Below are positions 1 through 8,122 of a stretch of DNA of 64,000 bases, in pieces. This DNA is from Stenotrophomonas sp. VV52 (lineage in GTDB: Bacteria; Pseudomonadota; Gammaproteobacteria; Xanthomonadales; Xanthomonadaceae): assembly GCF_002893095.1 (NCBI RefSeq), contig NZ_PKQQ01000015.1, forward strand, positions 1-64,000, in the 5' to 3' direction. Numbering within the stretch: position 1 is the first letter of the stretch; the number at the start of each line of letters is the position of its first letter. The translations under genes were made by a program, and so were the position numbers. A model generated the notes under the pieces. That model was not told where the DNA came from, searched no databases, and worked only from the letters and a program-made list of their open reading frames with translations.

Positions 1-406
1 AACCGTCCGTGATATCGGGGTAGAACCCGAATGTCTCCCGTCGCGTGCCGTCGCGGTCCATGAAGACGCGCAGGTTGCGGAAGCTGCGATGGGTGCCGGC
101 CATGGCGTCGGCAATCGCGCCGCCCAGTTCGTCCCACACGTCATGCCAGACGATCCTGACCGGGGTGGCCATCGCGCCCGCCAGCTTGTTGCCCATCCAC
201 GGCACGAAGGCATCGTTGAAGTAGAACAGGTTGTCCGGGCCCCACGAGATCCACAGCGGTTCGGGGCAGTCGAGCATCATCGTCAGCACGGTGCGAAGCT
301 CTTGCGGTGCCGCCTCGGCCAATCCCGCATGAACCCAGTCGCTGTCCTGGAGCAGGCGATAGGCTTGGGACTCGGGCGAAGACACCGGTAGATCGCAATG
401 CCGCAT
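1..406 (-). CDS. PAS-domain sensor protein, N-terminal part (probable histidine kinase)
   Basis: The reverse strand opens at an ATG at 406 and stays open to the window edge, giving 135 codons. The residues around 48-110 read like the PAS fold found at the front of many hybrid histidine kinases: a WISWGPDNLFYFNDAF stretch, then WMGNKLAGA, then VWHDVWDELGGAIADAM, followed by a segment with DRDGTRRE. In that family this domain senses a small ligand or redox state and sits ahead of HisKA and HATPase domains. The remainder lies outside the window, so the output domain is inferred. There is no signal peptide or membrane segment in the visible part, which suggests a cytosolic sensor. The start is not backed by a strong ribosome binding site. 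Confidence 0.6.
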   Translation of the reverse strand, partial: MRHCDLPVSSPESQAYRLLQDSDWVHAGLAEAAPQELRTVLTMMLDCPEPLWISWGPDNLFYFNDAFVPWMGNKLAGAMATPVRIVWHDVWDELGGAIADAMAGTHRSFRNLRVFMDRDGTRRETFGFYPDITDG

Positions 407-487
407 GTGAAGACCTGTTGAGCGCGATATCACAGGGTAAGCGGAAACCGTTGACGGTGCGTGACGGCTGCGCTGCACGCTTGTACC

Positions 488-520
488 CTCTGTGGGTTGC
501 TGCCCATGCAACCCACAGAG
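488..520. terminator. perfect 13-bp hairpin, possible terminator
   Basis: Bases 488-500 and 508-520 are perfect inverted repeats (CTCTGTGGGTTGC and its complement) around a 7-base loop. The hairpin lies just downstream of the reverse-strand gene ending at 571 and upstream of the sensor gene starting at 406. No T-tract follows on either strand, so it may end transcription weakly, stabilise the 3' end of the upstream message, or be an operator for the sensor gene. Confidence 0.4.
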
Positions 521-570
521 GTGAGGCAGTAGGAGACAGGCTCAGCGCCGGTCCGTCTGCTGGCACGCTT

Positions 571-777
571 TCAAGGCCCGGTCGTCACGCTCAGGTCGAT
601 GGACTTCGGGTTATCGGCCATCGCGATGTAGCTGCAGATCATCTGCCGCAGCAGCAAGGACGGGTTCTGGTTCAACCGCCATGCCGCCAGGCGGAACTGA
701 TAGAGCACTACCGGGCTCAGCTCCACCTTGATCGCAACGCGGCGGTTCACCGCGTACAGGATGCCTTCGAGGTTCAC
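571..777 (-). CDS. small ribbon-helix-helix-like protein coupled to SymE-like gene
   Basis: This 68-residue protein starts at a GTG whose bases overlap the TGA of the preceding SymE-like gene (774-777), so the two are probably translationally coupled. Residues 13-21 (RVAIKVELS) look like the beta strand of a ribbon-helix-helix fold, and residues 23-36 and 39-54 look like its two helices (VVLYQFRLAAWRLN, then PSLLLRQMICSYIAM). Ribbon-helix-helix proteins usually bind DNA as dimers and are common antitoxins. The assignment is from pattern only; no family member was recognised with certainty. The pairing suggests an antitoxin or regulator for the SymE-like protein, which is inference. Confidence 0.5.
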   Translation of the reverse strand: MNLEGILYAVNRRVAIKVELSPVVLYQFRLAAWRLNQNPSLLLRQMICSYIAMADNPKSIDLSVTTGP

Positions 778-1106
778 ATCAGGCTCCCGTTGGGACAGAT
801 GGGCAGGCGGTCCGCTTCCACCATGGTGTGGTGGATCTGGCGTTCGAGCGTTCGCGGTACGCCCGGGCGCGGCAGCTTGGGGTGGTCCAGAACGGTGAGG
901 GTGATGCTGCCGTCCTGGGCGCCGATCTTCAGCTTGGCGCCTGCGTTGAACCCCATGTCACGCAGCCAGCGGCCGCGCCGTTCCAGGAAGGGGATGGTGA
1001 CTTCGTCCTCGAATTCCGGCGGTGGCGAGCAGGATCGACCTGTCGTGGTCAGCGATTCTGGGATGGAGTTCGCGATTGTGTGTGCCGTAGCAGTCGGTAC
1101 GATCAA
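774..1106 (-). CDS. SymE-family toxin-like protein
   Basis: This 110-residue protein carries a SymE-type domain at about residues 36-74: VTIPFLERRGRWLRDMGF followed by GAKLKIGAQDGSITLTVLD. E. coli SymE is an SOS-induced type I toxin of AbrB-like fold whose synthesis is held down by the antisense RNA SymR. The frame begins at a TTG (1104-1106) with no good ribosome binding site, so the true start is uncertain; the N-terminal 35 residues are not part of the domain. The gene overlaps the next one by four bases (GTGA). No SymR-like antisense promoter was identified, and a protein partner downstream is not typical of SymE. Confidence 0.65.
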   Translation of the reverse strand: MIVPTATAHTIANSIPESLTTTGRSCSPPPEFEDEVTIPFLERRGRWLRDMGFNAGAKLKIGAQDGSITLTVLDHPKLPRPGVPRTLERQIHHTMVEADRLPICPNGSLM

Positions 1107-1142
1107 TAAAATCGATTGCTCTCGGGCGATGCAGTCAACGGT

Positions 1143-1167
1143 GGGGTCGTCTGGGGAGCGACCCTAC
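1143..1167 (-). repeat. GTAG-headed REP element
   Basis: On the reverse strand the element starts GTAGGGTCGCT and folds through GGGTCG/CGACCC arms. Its head contributes the TAG stop codon (1164-1166) of the lipoprotein gene that runs into it. It shares its sequence type with the copy at 1817-1839. Confidence 0.6.
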
Positions 1168-1607
1168 CGGGGTGGGGCGTTGCTTGTCCGGATCAGGTCG
1201 CCCTTCAGACTGGCGTTGTCACCGTTGACGCGAACCTTGGCTACGTCTGCCGGTAGACCGGAGATCAGGAACCGTGCGCGGTACTCGCAGATGCAGGCTG
1301 CTGCATCGCCGCCGCTGCTGGTCAGGGTGTAGCTCAGCTTCAGCGTGTCGCCATCCACGTGGGCCTTGCCGTTGCTGCCTTGGTCGAAGCCGCAGGTGGC
1401 TGGGTTGCGGACAAGGAAAGTGGCGGCGTCGCGGGTGCCGCTCGATGTTGCTTCTGGTTCGAGGGTGTCCTCGTTCCAGTCGCCTGCGCAGCCCAGGTAT
1501 TCGAATTCGGTGAGCAGGCCGGTGCCGGCTTCGGTGTGTGAGGTGCAGGCAGTCGCGGTCATTGCGACGGCGAGAAGCGTCAGGACCATTCTGAGTAGTT
1601 TCAACAA
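1164..1607 (-). CDS. hypothetical lipoprotein
   Basis: The 147-residue product begins with a short positive n-region and hydrophobic stretch (residues 1-20) followed by a lipobox-like TATAC with Cys21, so it is probably exported and lipidated. The mature part contains five further cysteines, including a CIC triplet, and no domain I recognise. The TTG start at 1607 (a second TTG follows at once) is supported by AAGGA seven bases upstream; an ATG at 1589 is the alternative. The stop codon is provided by the GTAG head of a REP element. It stands alone between the SymE-like gene and the TetR gene. Function unknown. Confidence 0.65.
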   Translation of the reverse strand: MLKLLRMVLTLLAVAMTATACTSHTEAGTGLLTEFEYLGCAGDWNEDTLEPEATSSGTRDAATFLVRNPATCGFDQGSNGKAHVDGDTLKLSYTLTSSGGDAAACICEYRARFLISGLPADVAKVRVNGDNASLKGDLIRTSNAPPR

Positions 1608-1816
1608 AGCAGGTTCCTTTCCATGTGGTGCCAGAATCCGGGTGGACCCATGCCGTGCCAGGACGTCCAGGCGTCACGGTGGAACGGGGCGGTAGAGTCG
1701 ATTTCCAAACGACTGTCGATAAGAATAATTGGCGCGGCGAACGCAAGGGCCTTCGACGGGGAAGAGCGTTACCCCAGCCAAGGTCATGCCTCCCAGCATC
1801 GATCACCGTTATCGGC

Positions 1817-1839
1817 GGTCGTTTAGGAAGCGACCCTAC
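1817..1839 (-). repeat. GTAG-headed REP element
   Basis: On the reverse strand this reads GTAGGGTCGCTTCC, and it forms a stem of GGTCG with CGACC around a nine-base loop. It is the same type as the copy at 1143-1167. It lies in the roughly 330-base gap between the lipoprotein gene and the TetR gene; apart from this element and the TetR promoter region I see nothing else in that gap. Confidence 0.55.
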
Positions 1840-1879
1840 TGTCGCCGTGCCGGCCCGGGCCCCCAAGCATTGTCCCCTG

Positions 1880-1929
1880 TTGCATCCTCCAACCTAACAC
1901 TGTTAGATTCGCCCCCTAACAACGTTAGG
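1880..1929 (+). promoter_or_regulatory. promoter and tandem operators of the TetR gene
   Basis: A TTGCAT box (1880-1885) and TTAGAT box (1903-1908) are separated by 17 bases. Two near-identical palindromes overlap this promoter: CTAACACTGTTAG (1894-1906) covers the spacer and -10, and CCTAACAACGTTAGG (1915-1929) covers the expected transcription start. Their centres are 22 bases apart, close to two helical turns, so two dimers could bind one face of the DNA. The layout predicts that the TetR protein represses itself and the efflux genes downstream. Confidence 0.75.
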
Positions 1930-1941
1930 TAATCAGCCCCA

Positions 1942-2574
1942 GTGCGCCAGCCCATCGCCCGGGACAACATCGTCGCGGCCGCCTTCAAGCTTCTGGACGA
2001 AGCCGGCATGGAGGGCGTGACCCTGCGCAAGGTGGCCTGCACCCTCGGCATCCGGGCGCCTTCGCTGTACTGGCACTTCAAGAGCAAGCAGGCGCTGGTG
2101 GATGCCATGGCCGACGCGATGATCGTGGACGTGGCCCGGGACATCCCCGAAGGCCAGCCCTGGCGGCAGACCCTGCTGCAGATCGCGCGCGAGTTCCGCA
2201 CCGCGTTCAAGGCCCGCCGCGATGGCGCGCGGGTGTATGCCGGCACCTTCCTGGCCACCGAGAACGTGCTGCGGGTCGGCGAGACCAGCATCGCCGCCCT
2301 GGTGGGTGCCGGGGCCTCTGTCCGCCTGGCCGCGACCGCGCCGATGGACCTGGTGTACTACACGATGGGCTTTGTGATTGAAGAACAGTCCTGGCCCGGC
2401 GACGGCAGCATGGAGGCGCTCGGTGAGTCGTTCATGGCGCTGGCCGAGGCGCGCTTCCCGCATTGCTGGAGCGCGCGCGAGGTCTGGAGCGAGGTCGACT
2501 TCGACACGCGCTTCGAACAGGGCCTGGGCCTGCTGCTGGACGGTATCGAACAGCGCCTGGCCAGCGCTCCCTGA
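1942..2574 (+). CDS. TetR/AcrR-family repressor of RND efflux genes
   Basis: The 210-residue protein has a TetR helix-turn-helix at about residues 8-52, with the recognition region LRKVACTLGIRAPSLYWHF typical of the TetR/AcrR family, and a helical ligand-binding C-terminal part. Start is a GTG at 1942, immediately after the second operator palindrome. It is followed 43 bases later by the adaptor gene of an RND pump, and two palindromic operators lie in its own promoter, so it most likely represses itself and the pump until an effector binds. The effector is unknown. Confidence 0.85.
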   Translation: MRQPIARDNIVAAAFKLLDEAGMEGVTLRKVACTLGIRAPSLYWHFKSKQALVDAMADAMIVDVARDIPEGQPWRQTLLQIAREFRTAFKARRDGARVYAGTFLATENVLRVGETSIAALVGAGASVRLAATAPMDLVYYTMGFVIEEQSWPGDGSMEALGESFMALAEARFPHCWSAREVWSEVDFDTRFEQGLGLLLDGIEQRLASAP

Positions 2575-2617
2575 CCCTTTTTCCTTTGCAACGCAGTTCC
2601 GACACGGAAGCTCACTG

Positions 2618-3715
2618 ATGCGCGCCTCTCTTCTCCGCTGCACTTCCCTCCTGCTGGTGGCGGTAACGCTCGCCGCCTGCGGCAACAAAGACGACAAGGC
2701 CGCCGCCGACGCCGCGGCCAGCTCCGCGCTGCCAGTGTCGCTGGCCCCGGTGCAGCAGCAGACCATGGCGCGCACGGTGCTGGTCTCCGGCCCGGTTACC
2801 GCCTATGAGGAAATGCAGCTGGGCGTGGAGATCAGCGGCCAGCGCGTGACCGCATTGCCGGTGGACGTGGGCCAGTGGGTGAAGAAGGGCCAGGTGCTGC
2901 TGCAGCTGGACCACCGCACCCTGGACAGCGAGCTGGCCCAGGCCGATGCCTCGCTGAAGCAGGCGCAGGCGGCGCAGGAGCTGGCGCGCTTGAACTTCCA
3001 GCGCAGCGAGAAGCTGGCGGCGCAGAAGCTGATCAGCGAAAGCAGCCTTGATGAGCTGCGTGCCAACCGCATCAATGCCGAGGCGCAGACCGCCACCGCC
3101 CGTGCCTCGCGCGACGCGGCGCAGCTGCGCCGTGACTTCGCCGACCTGCGCGCGCCGGCCGATGGCCTGATCTCCAAGCGCCTGGTGCAGCCCGGCCAGG
3201 TGGTGCAGGCCGGTACCGAACTGCTGCGCCTGATCCGCGACGGCCGCCTGGAATGGCGTGCCGAGCTGCCCGAAGACCAGCTCACCGGCGTGGCCGTAGG
3301 CAACACGGTAGAATTGCCGTATGCCGACGCCGTGGTCAGCGGCCGCATCCGCGCGGTCACCCCGGGCGTGGACGCACAGACCCGCACCGGCACGATCTTC
3401 GCCGACCTGCCCGAGCCGGGCACGCTGAAGCCGGGGGTGTACGTGGAAGGCCGCATCGTCATCGGCGAAGGCCCGGCGCTGACCGTGCCCACCGCTGCGA
3501 TCGTGCAGCGTGATGGCCACAGCTACGTGTTCACCGTGAACGACAAGCAGCAGGCGGCGCGCCTGCGCGTGCGCACCGGCCAGGCCGTGCAGGGCCGCAC
3601 CGCGATCCTGGAGGGTCTGAAGAAGGGCGACCGGGTGGTGGTGGAAGGCGCCGGGTTCCTCGGCGAGGGCGACCGCGTGCGCGTGGTGGCTGATGCCAAG
3701 GCGACCGCCAAATGA
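2618..3715 (+). CDS. RND efflux periplasmic adaptor subunit (membrane fusion protein)
   Basis: This 365-residue lipoprotein has a signal peptide ending in LAAC (Cys21), then the adaptor domains: a lipoyl half-domain around GQWVKKGQVLLQLD, a long helical hairpin rich in Ala, Gln and Leu, the second lipoyl half (LRAPADGLISKRLVQPGQ), a beta-barrel part and a membrane-proximal domain. Adaptors of this type link the inner-membrane pump to an outer-membrane channel. The ATG at 2618 is chosen because it gives the lipobox; the frame stays open upstream but overlaps the TetR gene. Its stop overlaps the pump start (ATGA at 3712-3715), so the two are coupled. Confidence 0.9.
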   Translation: MRASLLRCTSLLLVAVTLAACGNKDDKAAADAAASSALPVSLAPVQQQTMARTVLVSGPVTAYEEMQLGVEISGQRVTALPVDVGQWVKKGQVLLQLDHRTLDSELAQADASLKQAQAAQELARLNFQRSEKLAAQKLISESSLDELRANRINAEAQTATARASRDAAQLRRDFADLRAPADGLISKRLVQPGQVVQAGTELLRLIRDGRLEWRAELPEDQLTGVAVGNTVELPYADAVVSGRIRAVTPGVDAQTRTGTIFADLPEPGTLKPGVYVEGRIVIGEGPALTVPTAAIVQRDGHSYVFTVNDKQQAARLRVRTGQAVQGRTAILEGLKKGDRVVVEGAGFLGEGDRVRVVADAKATAK

Positions 3716-6700
3716 ATATCTCCGCCTGGGCGATCAAGCGCCCGTTGCCTGCGCTGCTGATCTTCTTCGTGCTGTGCGTGGCCGGCCTGTGGGGCTTCTA
3801 CCAGCTGCCGGTGGCGCGCTTCCCGGACATCGCCTTTCCGATGACCACGGTCACCGTGACCCAGCCGGGCGCCTCGCCCAGCCAGCTGGAAGCGGAAGTC
3901 ACCCGCAAGGTGGAGGACTCGGTCGCCACGGTGAACAACGTCAAGCGCGTGATCTCCTCGGTCAGCGAAGGCGTGAGCACCACCACGATCGAGTTCCAGC
4001 TGGAGGCGGATCTTGCCACCGCGCTGGACGACACCCGCGACGCGGTCACCCGCATCCGTACCGACCTGCCGCAGGACATCCAGGAACCGGTGATCTCCAA
4101 GGTGGACATCGGTGGTTCGCTGATGACCTATGCGCTGGTCGCGCCGCACATGACGCCGGACGAGGCCAGCTGGTTCGTCGACCGCGACATTTCGCGCGCG
4201 ATGTACGGCGTGCCGGGCGTGGCCCGGGTGACCCGCGTGGGCGGCGTGCAGCGACAGGTGCGGGTGGACCTGGACCCGAACGCGTTGATCGCGATGGGCA
4301 TCACCGCCGGCGACGTCTCGCAACAGCTGGCCCGCATCCAGGTCGAGCGGGCGGGCGGCAAGGCCGAAATCGAAGGTGCGCAGCAGACCATCCGTACGCT
4401 GGGTACGGTGGGTGACGCACAGCAGCTGCGCGACTACTCCATCGCGCTGCCGGACGGCCGCGCGGTGCGCCTGTCCACGCTGGCCACGATCACCGATGCT
4501 GCGGCAGATCCCACCGAAGCAGCACTGCTGGACGGCGAAAAGGTCGTTGCATTCTCGATGTCGCGCACGCGCGGTTCGAGCGAAGTGAAAGTGGAAGCCG
4601 GCGTGCACGAGGCGCTGGACAAGATCAAGGCCGAGCACCCCGGCATCGACTTCCGGCTGGTCACCACCGCCATCGATGAAACACATCGCTCCTACGATTC
4701 GTCGATGACGATGCTGTGGGAAGGCGCGCTGCTGGCGCTGCTGGTGGTGTGGCTGTTCCTGCGCGACTGGCGCGCGACGTGGGTGTCTGCGCTGGCGTTG
4801 CCGCTGTCGATCATTCCCACCTTCGCGGTGATGTACTTCTTCGGCTTCACGCTGAACATCATCACGCTGCTGGCGTTGTCGGTGGTGGTCGGCATCCTGG
4901 TCGACGATGCCATCGTGGAGATCGAGAACATCGTGCGCCACCTGCGCATGGGCAAGCCGCCGCTGGAAGCGGCGCGTGAGGCGGCCGGCGAGATCGGCAA
5001 TGCGGTGATCGCCACCTCGCTGACGTTGGCCGCGGTGTTCGTGCCGGTGGCGTTCATGCCCGGCATTGCCGGCAAGTTCTTCCGCGAATTCGGCTGGACC
5101 GCTGCGACGGCAGTGCTGTTCTCGCTGCTGGTGGCGCGCCTGCTCACCCCGATGATGGCCGCGTACCTGCTCAAGCCGCATGGCGAAGAGAAGCCCGAGT
5201 CGAAGTTGATGACCTGGTATCTGGGCTGGGTGGACAGGGCGCTGCGCTACCGGGGCCGCACGCTGTGGCTCGCGACCGGTCTGTTCGTGGCCTCGCTGGC
5301 GCTGGTGCCGCTGATCCCGGCGACCTTCATTCCGCAGTCCGATCTGGGCCGCAGCAACCTCAATCTTGAACTGCCGCCGGGCACCCGCCTGCAGGAAACC
5401 GTGGACGTGGCCGAGCGCGCCCGCGCGCTGCTCAAGGACATGCCGGAGCTGAAGCAGGTCTACACGGCCGTGGGCGCCGTGCTCGACCTGGGCGACCCCA
5501 GCGCCACCGGCGTGGGCGAGCCGCGCAAGGCCACCCTGATCCTCGACTGGGGCGTGGCCGATGACCGCGACCGCGACCAGCGCGCGTTGGAACGCGATGC
5601 GCGCGCTCGGCTGGCCAACCTGCCCGGCGTGCGCGTGAGCTACGTGAGCTCCGAGCCGGGCAATCTGCTGCAGCTGGTGCTCTCCGGCGACGACCCGCAG
5701 CGCCTGCAGGAAGCTTCCACGGCACTGGAGCGCGACCTGCGCGGCATCCAGGGGCTGGGCAGCGTGACCTCCACCGCCTCGCTGCTGCGCCCGGAATTGC
5801 AGATAGTGCCCAACGCGGCGCGTGCGGCGGACCTGGGCGTGGCCACGCAGGACATCGCCGAGGCGGCGCGCATTGCCACCGCCGGTGACTACGAACAGCG
5901 ACTGGCCAAGCTCAACCTGCCGGACCGCCAGGTGCCGATCCGGGTGGGCTTCGCCGAAGCCGACCTGGCCAATCCCGCGCTGATCGGGCAGCTGCGCGTG
6001 CCCGGCCGCGACGGTCCGGTGTCGTTGGCGGCGGTGGCCGAGATCCGCCAGGGCAGTGGCCCGTCGCAGATCTCGCGCTACCAGCGCCAGCGCAACGTGA
6101 CCCTCACCGCCGAGCTCAACGGTCGCCCGCTGGGCGATGTGATGACCGAAGTACAGGCCCTGCCCAGCGTGAAGCAGTTGCCGCCGGGCGTGACCTTCCT
6201 CAACACCGGCGATGCCGAAGTGTTCGTGGAGCTGTTCATCGGCTTCATGCTGGCGATGGCCGCCGGGTTGATCTGCATCTACATGGTGCTGTTGCTGCTG
6301 TTCAACCACGCGCTGATGCCGGTGACCATCCTGGCGGCGGTGCCGCTGTGCGCCGGTGGTGCGTTCGGTGCGCTGCTGATCACCCAGAACATGCTGTCGC
6401 TGCCTGCGTTGATCGGGTTGCTGATGCTGATCGGCATTGCCACCAAGAACTCCATCCTGCTGGTGGACTACGCGGTGATGGCCGAAGACGAGCAGGGCAT
6501 GAGCCAGCATGACGCGCTGATTGATGCGTGCCGCAAACGTGCCCAGCCGATCATCATGACGACGCTCGCCATGGGCGCAGGCATGATGCCGATCGCCTTG
6601 GGCTTTGCCGGTGATTCCAGCTTCCGCGCACCGATGGCGATTGCGGTGATCGGCGGGCTGATCACCTCCACGCTGCTCAGCCTGATCGTGATTCCGGCCG

Positions 6701-6777
6701 CCTTCACCGTGATGGACGACCTGGGCGAATGGATGTCGCGGAAGTTCCGCCACAAGTCCACGCACCAAGCGCACTGA
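3712..6777 (+). CDS. RND efflux inner-membrane pump
   Basis: The 1021-residue protein has the usual 12-helix RND layout: one N-terminal helix, a large periplasmic loop, helices 2-6, and the repeat of the same plan. The proton-relay residues are visible: two aspartates in helix 4 (Asp398-Asp399 in GILVDDAIVEIENI) and a lysine in helix 10 (Lys912 in GIATKNSILLVDYAV). It belongs to the HAE (hydrophobe/amphiphile efflux) group and should export drugs, detergents or metabolites using the proton gradient. No outer-membrane factor gene follows, so it presumably borrows a channel encoded elsewhere. The substrate cannot be told from sequence. Confidence 0.92.
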   Translation: MNISAWAIKRPLPALLIFFVLCVAGLWGFYQLPVARFPDIAFPMTTVTVTQPGASPSQLEAEVTRKVEDSVATVNNVKRVISSVSEGVSTTTIEFQLEADLATALDDTRDAVTRIRTDLPQDIQEPVISKVDIGGSLMTYALVAPHMTPDEASWFVDRDISRAMYGVPGVARVTRVGGVQRQVRVDLDPNALIAMGITAGDVSQQLARIQVERAGGKAEIEGAQQTIRTLGTVGDAQQLRDYSIALPDGRAVRLSTLATITDAAADPTEAALLDGEKVVAFSMSRTRGSSEVKVEAGVHEALDKIKAEHPGIDFRLVTTAIDETHRSYDSSMTMLWEGALLALLVVWLFLRDWRATWVSALALPLSIIPTFAVMYFFGFTLNIITLLALSVVVGILVDDAIVEIENIVRHLRMGKPPLEAAREAAGEIGNAVIATSLTLAAVFVPVAFMPGIAGKFFREFGWTAATAVLFSLLVARLLTPMMAAYLLKPHGEEKPESKLMTWYLGWVDRALRYRGRTLWLATGLFVASLALVPLIPATFIPQSDLGRSNLNLELPPGTRLQETVDVAERARALLKDMPELKQVYTAVGAVLDLGDPSATGVGEPRKATLILDWGVADDRDRDQRALERDARARLANLPGVRVSYVSSEPGNLLQLVLSGDDPQRLQEASTALERDLRGIQGLGSVTSTASLLRPELQIVPNAARAADLGVATQDIAEAARIATAGDYEQRLAKLNLPDRQVPIRVGFAEADLANPALIGQLRVPGRDGPVSLAAVAEIRQGSGPSQISRYQRQRNVTLTAELNGRPLGDVMTEVQALPSVKQLPPGVTFLNTGDAEVFVELFIGFMLAMAAGLICIYMVLLLLFNHALMPVTILAAVPLCAGGAFGALLITQNMLSLPALIGLLMLIGIATKNSILLVDYAVMAEDEQGMSQHDALIDACRKRAQPIIMTTLAMGAGMMPIALGFAGDSSFRAPMAIAVIGGLITSTLLSLIVIPAAFTVMDDLGEWMSRKFRHKSTHQAH

Positions 6778-6810
6778 CCCCCTGCCTGACGCTTTGCAGG
6801 TCTCGAATGC

Positions 6811-6836
6811 GGTAGGGCGGATGCATCCGCCCTACC
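6811..6836. terminator. perfect 26-bp palindrome, GTAG-type REP between convergent genes
   Basis: The sequence GGTAGGGCGGATG followed by its exact complement forms a perfect palindrome between the end of the efflux pump gene and the end of the convergent CPBP gene. The GTAG at both tips links it to the REP family found throughout the window. Its location fits a bidirectional transcription stop, though no T-tract follows. Confidence 0.55.
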
Positions 6837-6857
6837 AATGGAAGCGTCTCCGACCTG

Positions 6858-7502
6858 CTAAGGATGGCTCCCGAATCCATTGGTGAAATACCACGCCATG
6901 ATTCCGCTGTTGAGCAGACCATGAATGACGGCGCGTTGGACCAGGTCGAACTCGTACTTCAGTGCCAGATGACAGAGCGCCAGGGACAGCAGGAATGCGA
7001 GTGGCATCAGCGATGGATGTGCCAGCGCGAATATGGTCGATACGATCAGGGAAGCCACCACGCCGGGTGCAACGTAGCGTGAGACTGCGGGACCGACCAT
7101 TCCGTGAATCCCCCTCAAGGCCAGATGCCTTGCGAGCTTCTCCTCAAACAGTGGCGCAACAATCCCCGTTGCCACGAACCCCGCGACGACATCGATGGTC
7201 CTGAAGTCCCTGGTGCGGGGGAAATCAAAGCCGTCTGCTTGTGGTTCTCCATGGATGACGATCCACGCAGCAAGGAACCCGAGCGCAGTCGCCACACAGG
7301 CGACCATGCGATAAATCGAGCACTTCCTCCGTGGCTCGTCGGGAAACAGTGCAACCATTGCGATCAACGCGATTATCTCCGCAACGCTCTGGGCTCCGTA
7401 GACGCCGGCGTCCGACAAGACCATCCCCCCGAAGCTGACCGACACCCACACGAGGGCCGCGAAAATTACCTTGTTCTCCGGAGTGGGAGCAGGTCGCTTC
7501 AC
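6858..7502 (-). CDS. CPBP-family intramembrane metalloprotease
   Basis: The 214-residue protein is mostly hydrophobic, with about six membrane segments, and shows the CPBP/Rce1 motifs: Glu120-Glu121 with Arg125 (FEEKLARHL), Phe158-X3-His162 (FALAHP) and His194-X3-Asn198 (HGLLNS). In the family these residues hold the metal and activate water for cleavage within the membrane; bacterial members are linked to bacteriocin immunity or protein processing, but no substrate is evident here. The GTG start at 7502 is supported by AAGGA nine bases upstream. The gene stands alone, and its base composition looks less GC-rich than its neighbours, as does the roughly 210-base gap upstream (7503-7711), in which I see no gene. 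Confidence 0.75.
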   Translation of the reverse strand: MKRPAPTPENKVIFAALVWVSVSFGGMVLSDAGVYGAQSVAEIIALIAMVALFPDEPRRKCSIYRMVACVATALGFLAAWIVIHGEPQADGFDFPRTRDFRTIDVVAGFVATGIVAPLFEEKLARHLALRGIHGMVGPAVSRYVAPGVVASLIVSTIFALAHPSLMPLAFLLSLALCHLALKYEFDLVQRAVIHGLLNSGIMAWYFTNGFGSHP

Positions 7503-7711
7503 GTGTCGATCCTTGACTCAGGCAAGTTGATGGCGGTGTTCCCAGCGCGGTTGCACCGGGAACGTTGCGTCACTTGCTTAGTTGGCAAACAGCGACCGCC
7601 GAAGTCTATTCGTGTGAAATTCCGACATCAATCAGGAAAGTCTGACGCTATCCCTTGCCCTCCTAGTGGCGCATAACGGGGCAGAACCTTATTGGCCAGT
7701 GACCTACTCGC

Positions 7712-8122
7712 CTACCGCCCCGCGCGCTGGATCAACTTCCAACCATTACCAGACGGATCCCGGAACCCCGCATCCACCGTGCCATAGCGCTCGGTGGGCT
7801 CCTGGTTGAACTCCACGCCGGCCGCCGACCAGCGGTCATACGTGGCTTTGCAATCCTCAACCGTAAGCACCAACGGCGGCATCGCCCCCTTGGCCACCAA
7901 TGCATTCAAGGCCTGCGCCGTAGCCGCGTCATGCACGGGCGGGCCCGGGCGGAACAGGCCCAGCTGGAACCCCGGCTGGTCCGGGTGCTGCACGGTCAGC
8001 CAGCGGTAGCCGCCGTTGCCAGCGTCGGTGTGCACGCTGAAACCCAGCTTGCCCACGTAGAACGCCAGCGCTTCTTCCTGGTCGCGCACATACAGCCCGA
8101 CCACTTCAATGCCCTGCTTCAT
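7712..8122 (-). CDS. VOC-family (glyoxalase/bleomycin-resistance-like) protein
   Basis: The 136-residue protein has the paired beta-alpha-beta-beta-beta modules of the VOC superfamily: VVGLYVRDQEEALAFYVGKLGF at the start and a closing FRDPSGNGWKLIQ that is characteristic. VOC proteins bind a metal and act as glyoxalases, dioxygenases or antibiotic-binding proteins; the exact activity is not predictable. Its start overlaps the stop of the AraC gene by four bases (8119-8122), so the two form an operon, and AGGTT precedes the ATG. This AraC-VOC pairing is common and suggests the regulator and the VOC protein respond to the same compound. Confidence 0.8.
   Translation of the reverse strand: MKQGIEVVGLYVRDQEEALAFYVGKLGFSVHTDAGNGGYRWLTVQHPDQPGFQLGLFRPGPPVHDAATAQALNALVAKGAMPPLVLTVEDCKATYDRWSAAGVEFNQEPTERYGTVDAGFRDPSGNGWKLIQRAGR

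Noticed and set aside
3523..6774. Antisense frame of 1083 residues opposite the RND pump
   Set aside because: It is rich in His, Arg, Gln and Gly with no known domain, and mirrors a pump gene with clear motifs. It is a shadow caused by high GC at third positions.
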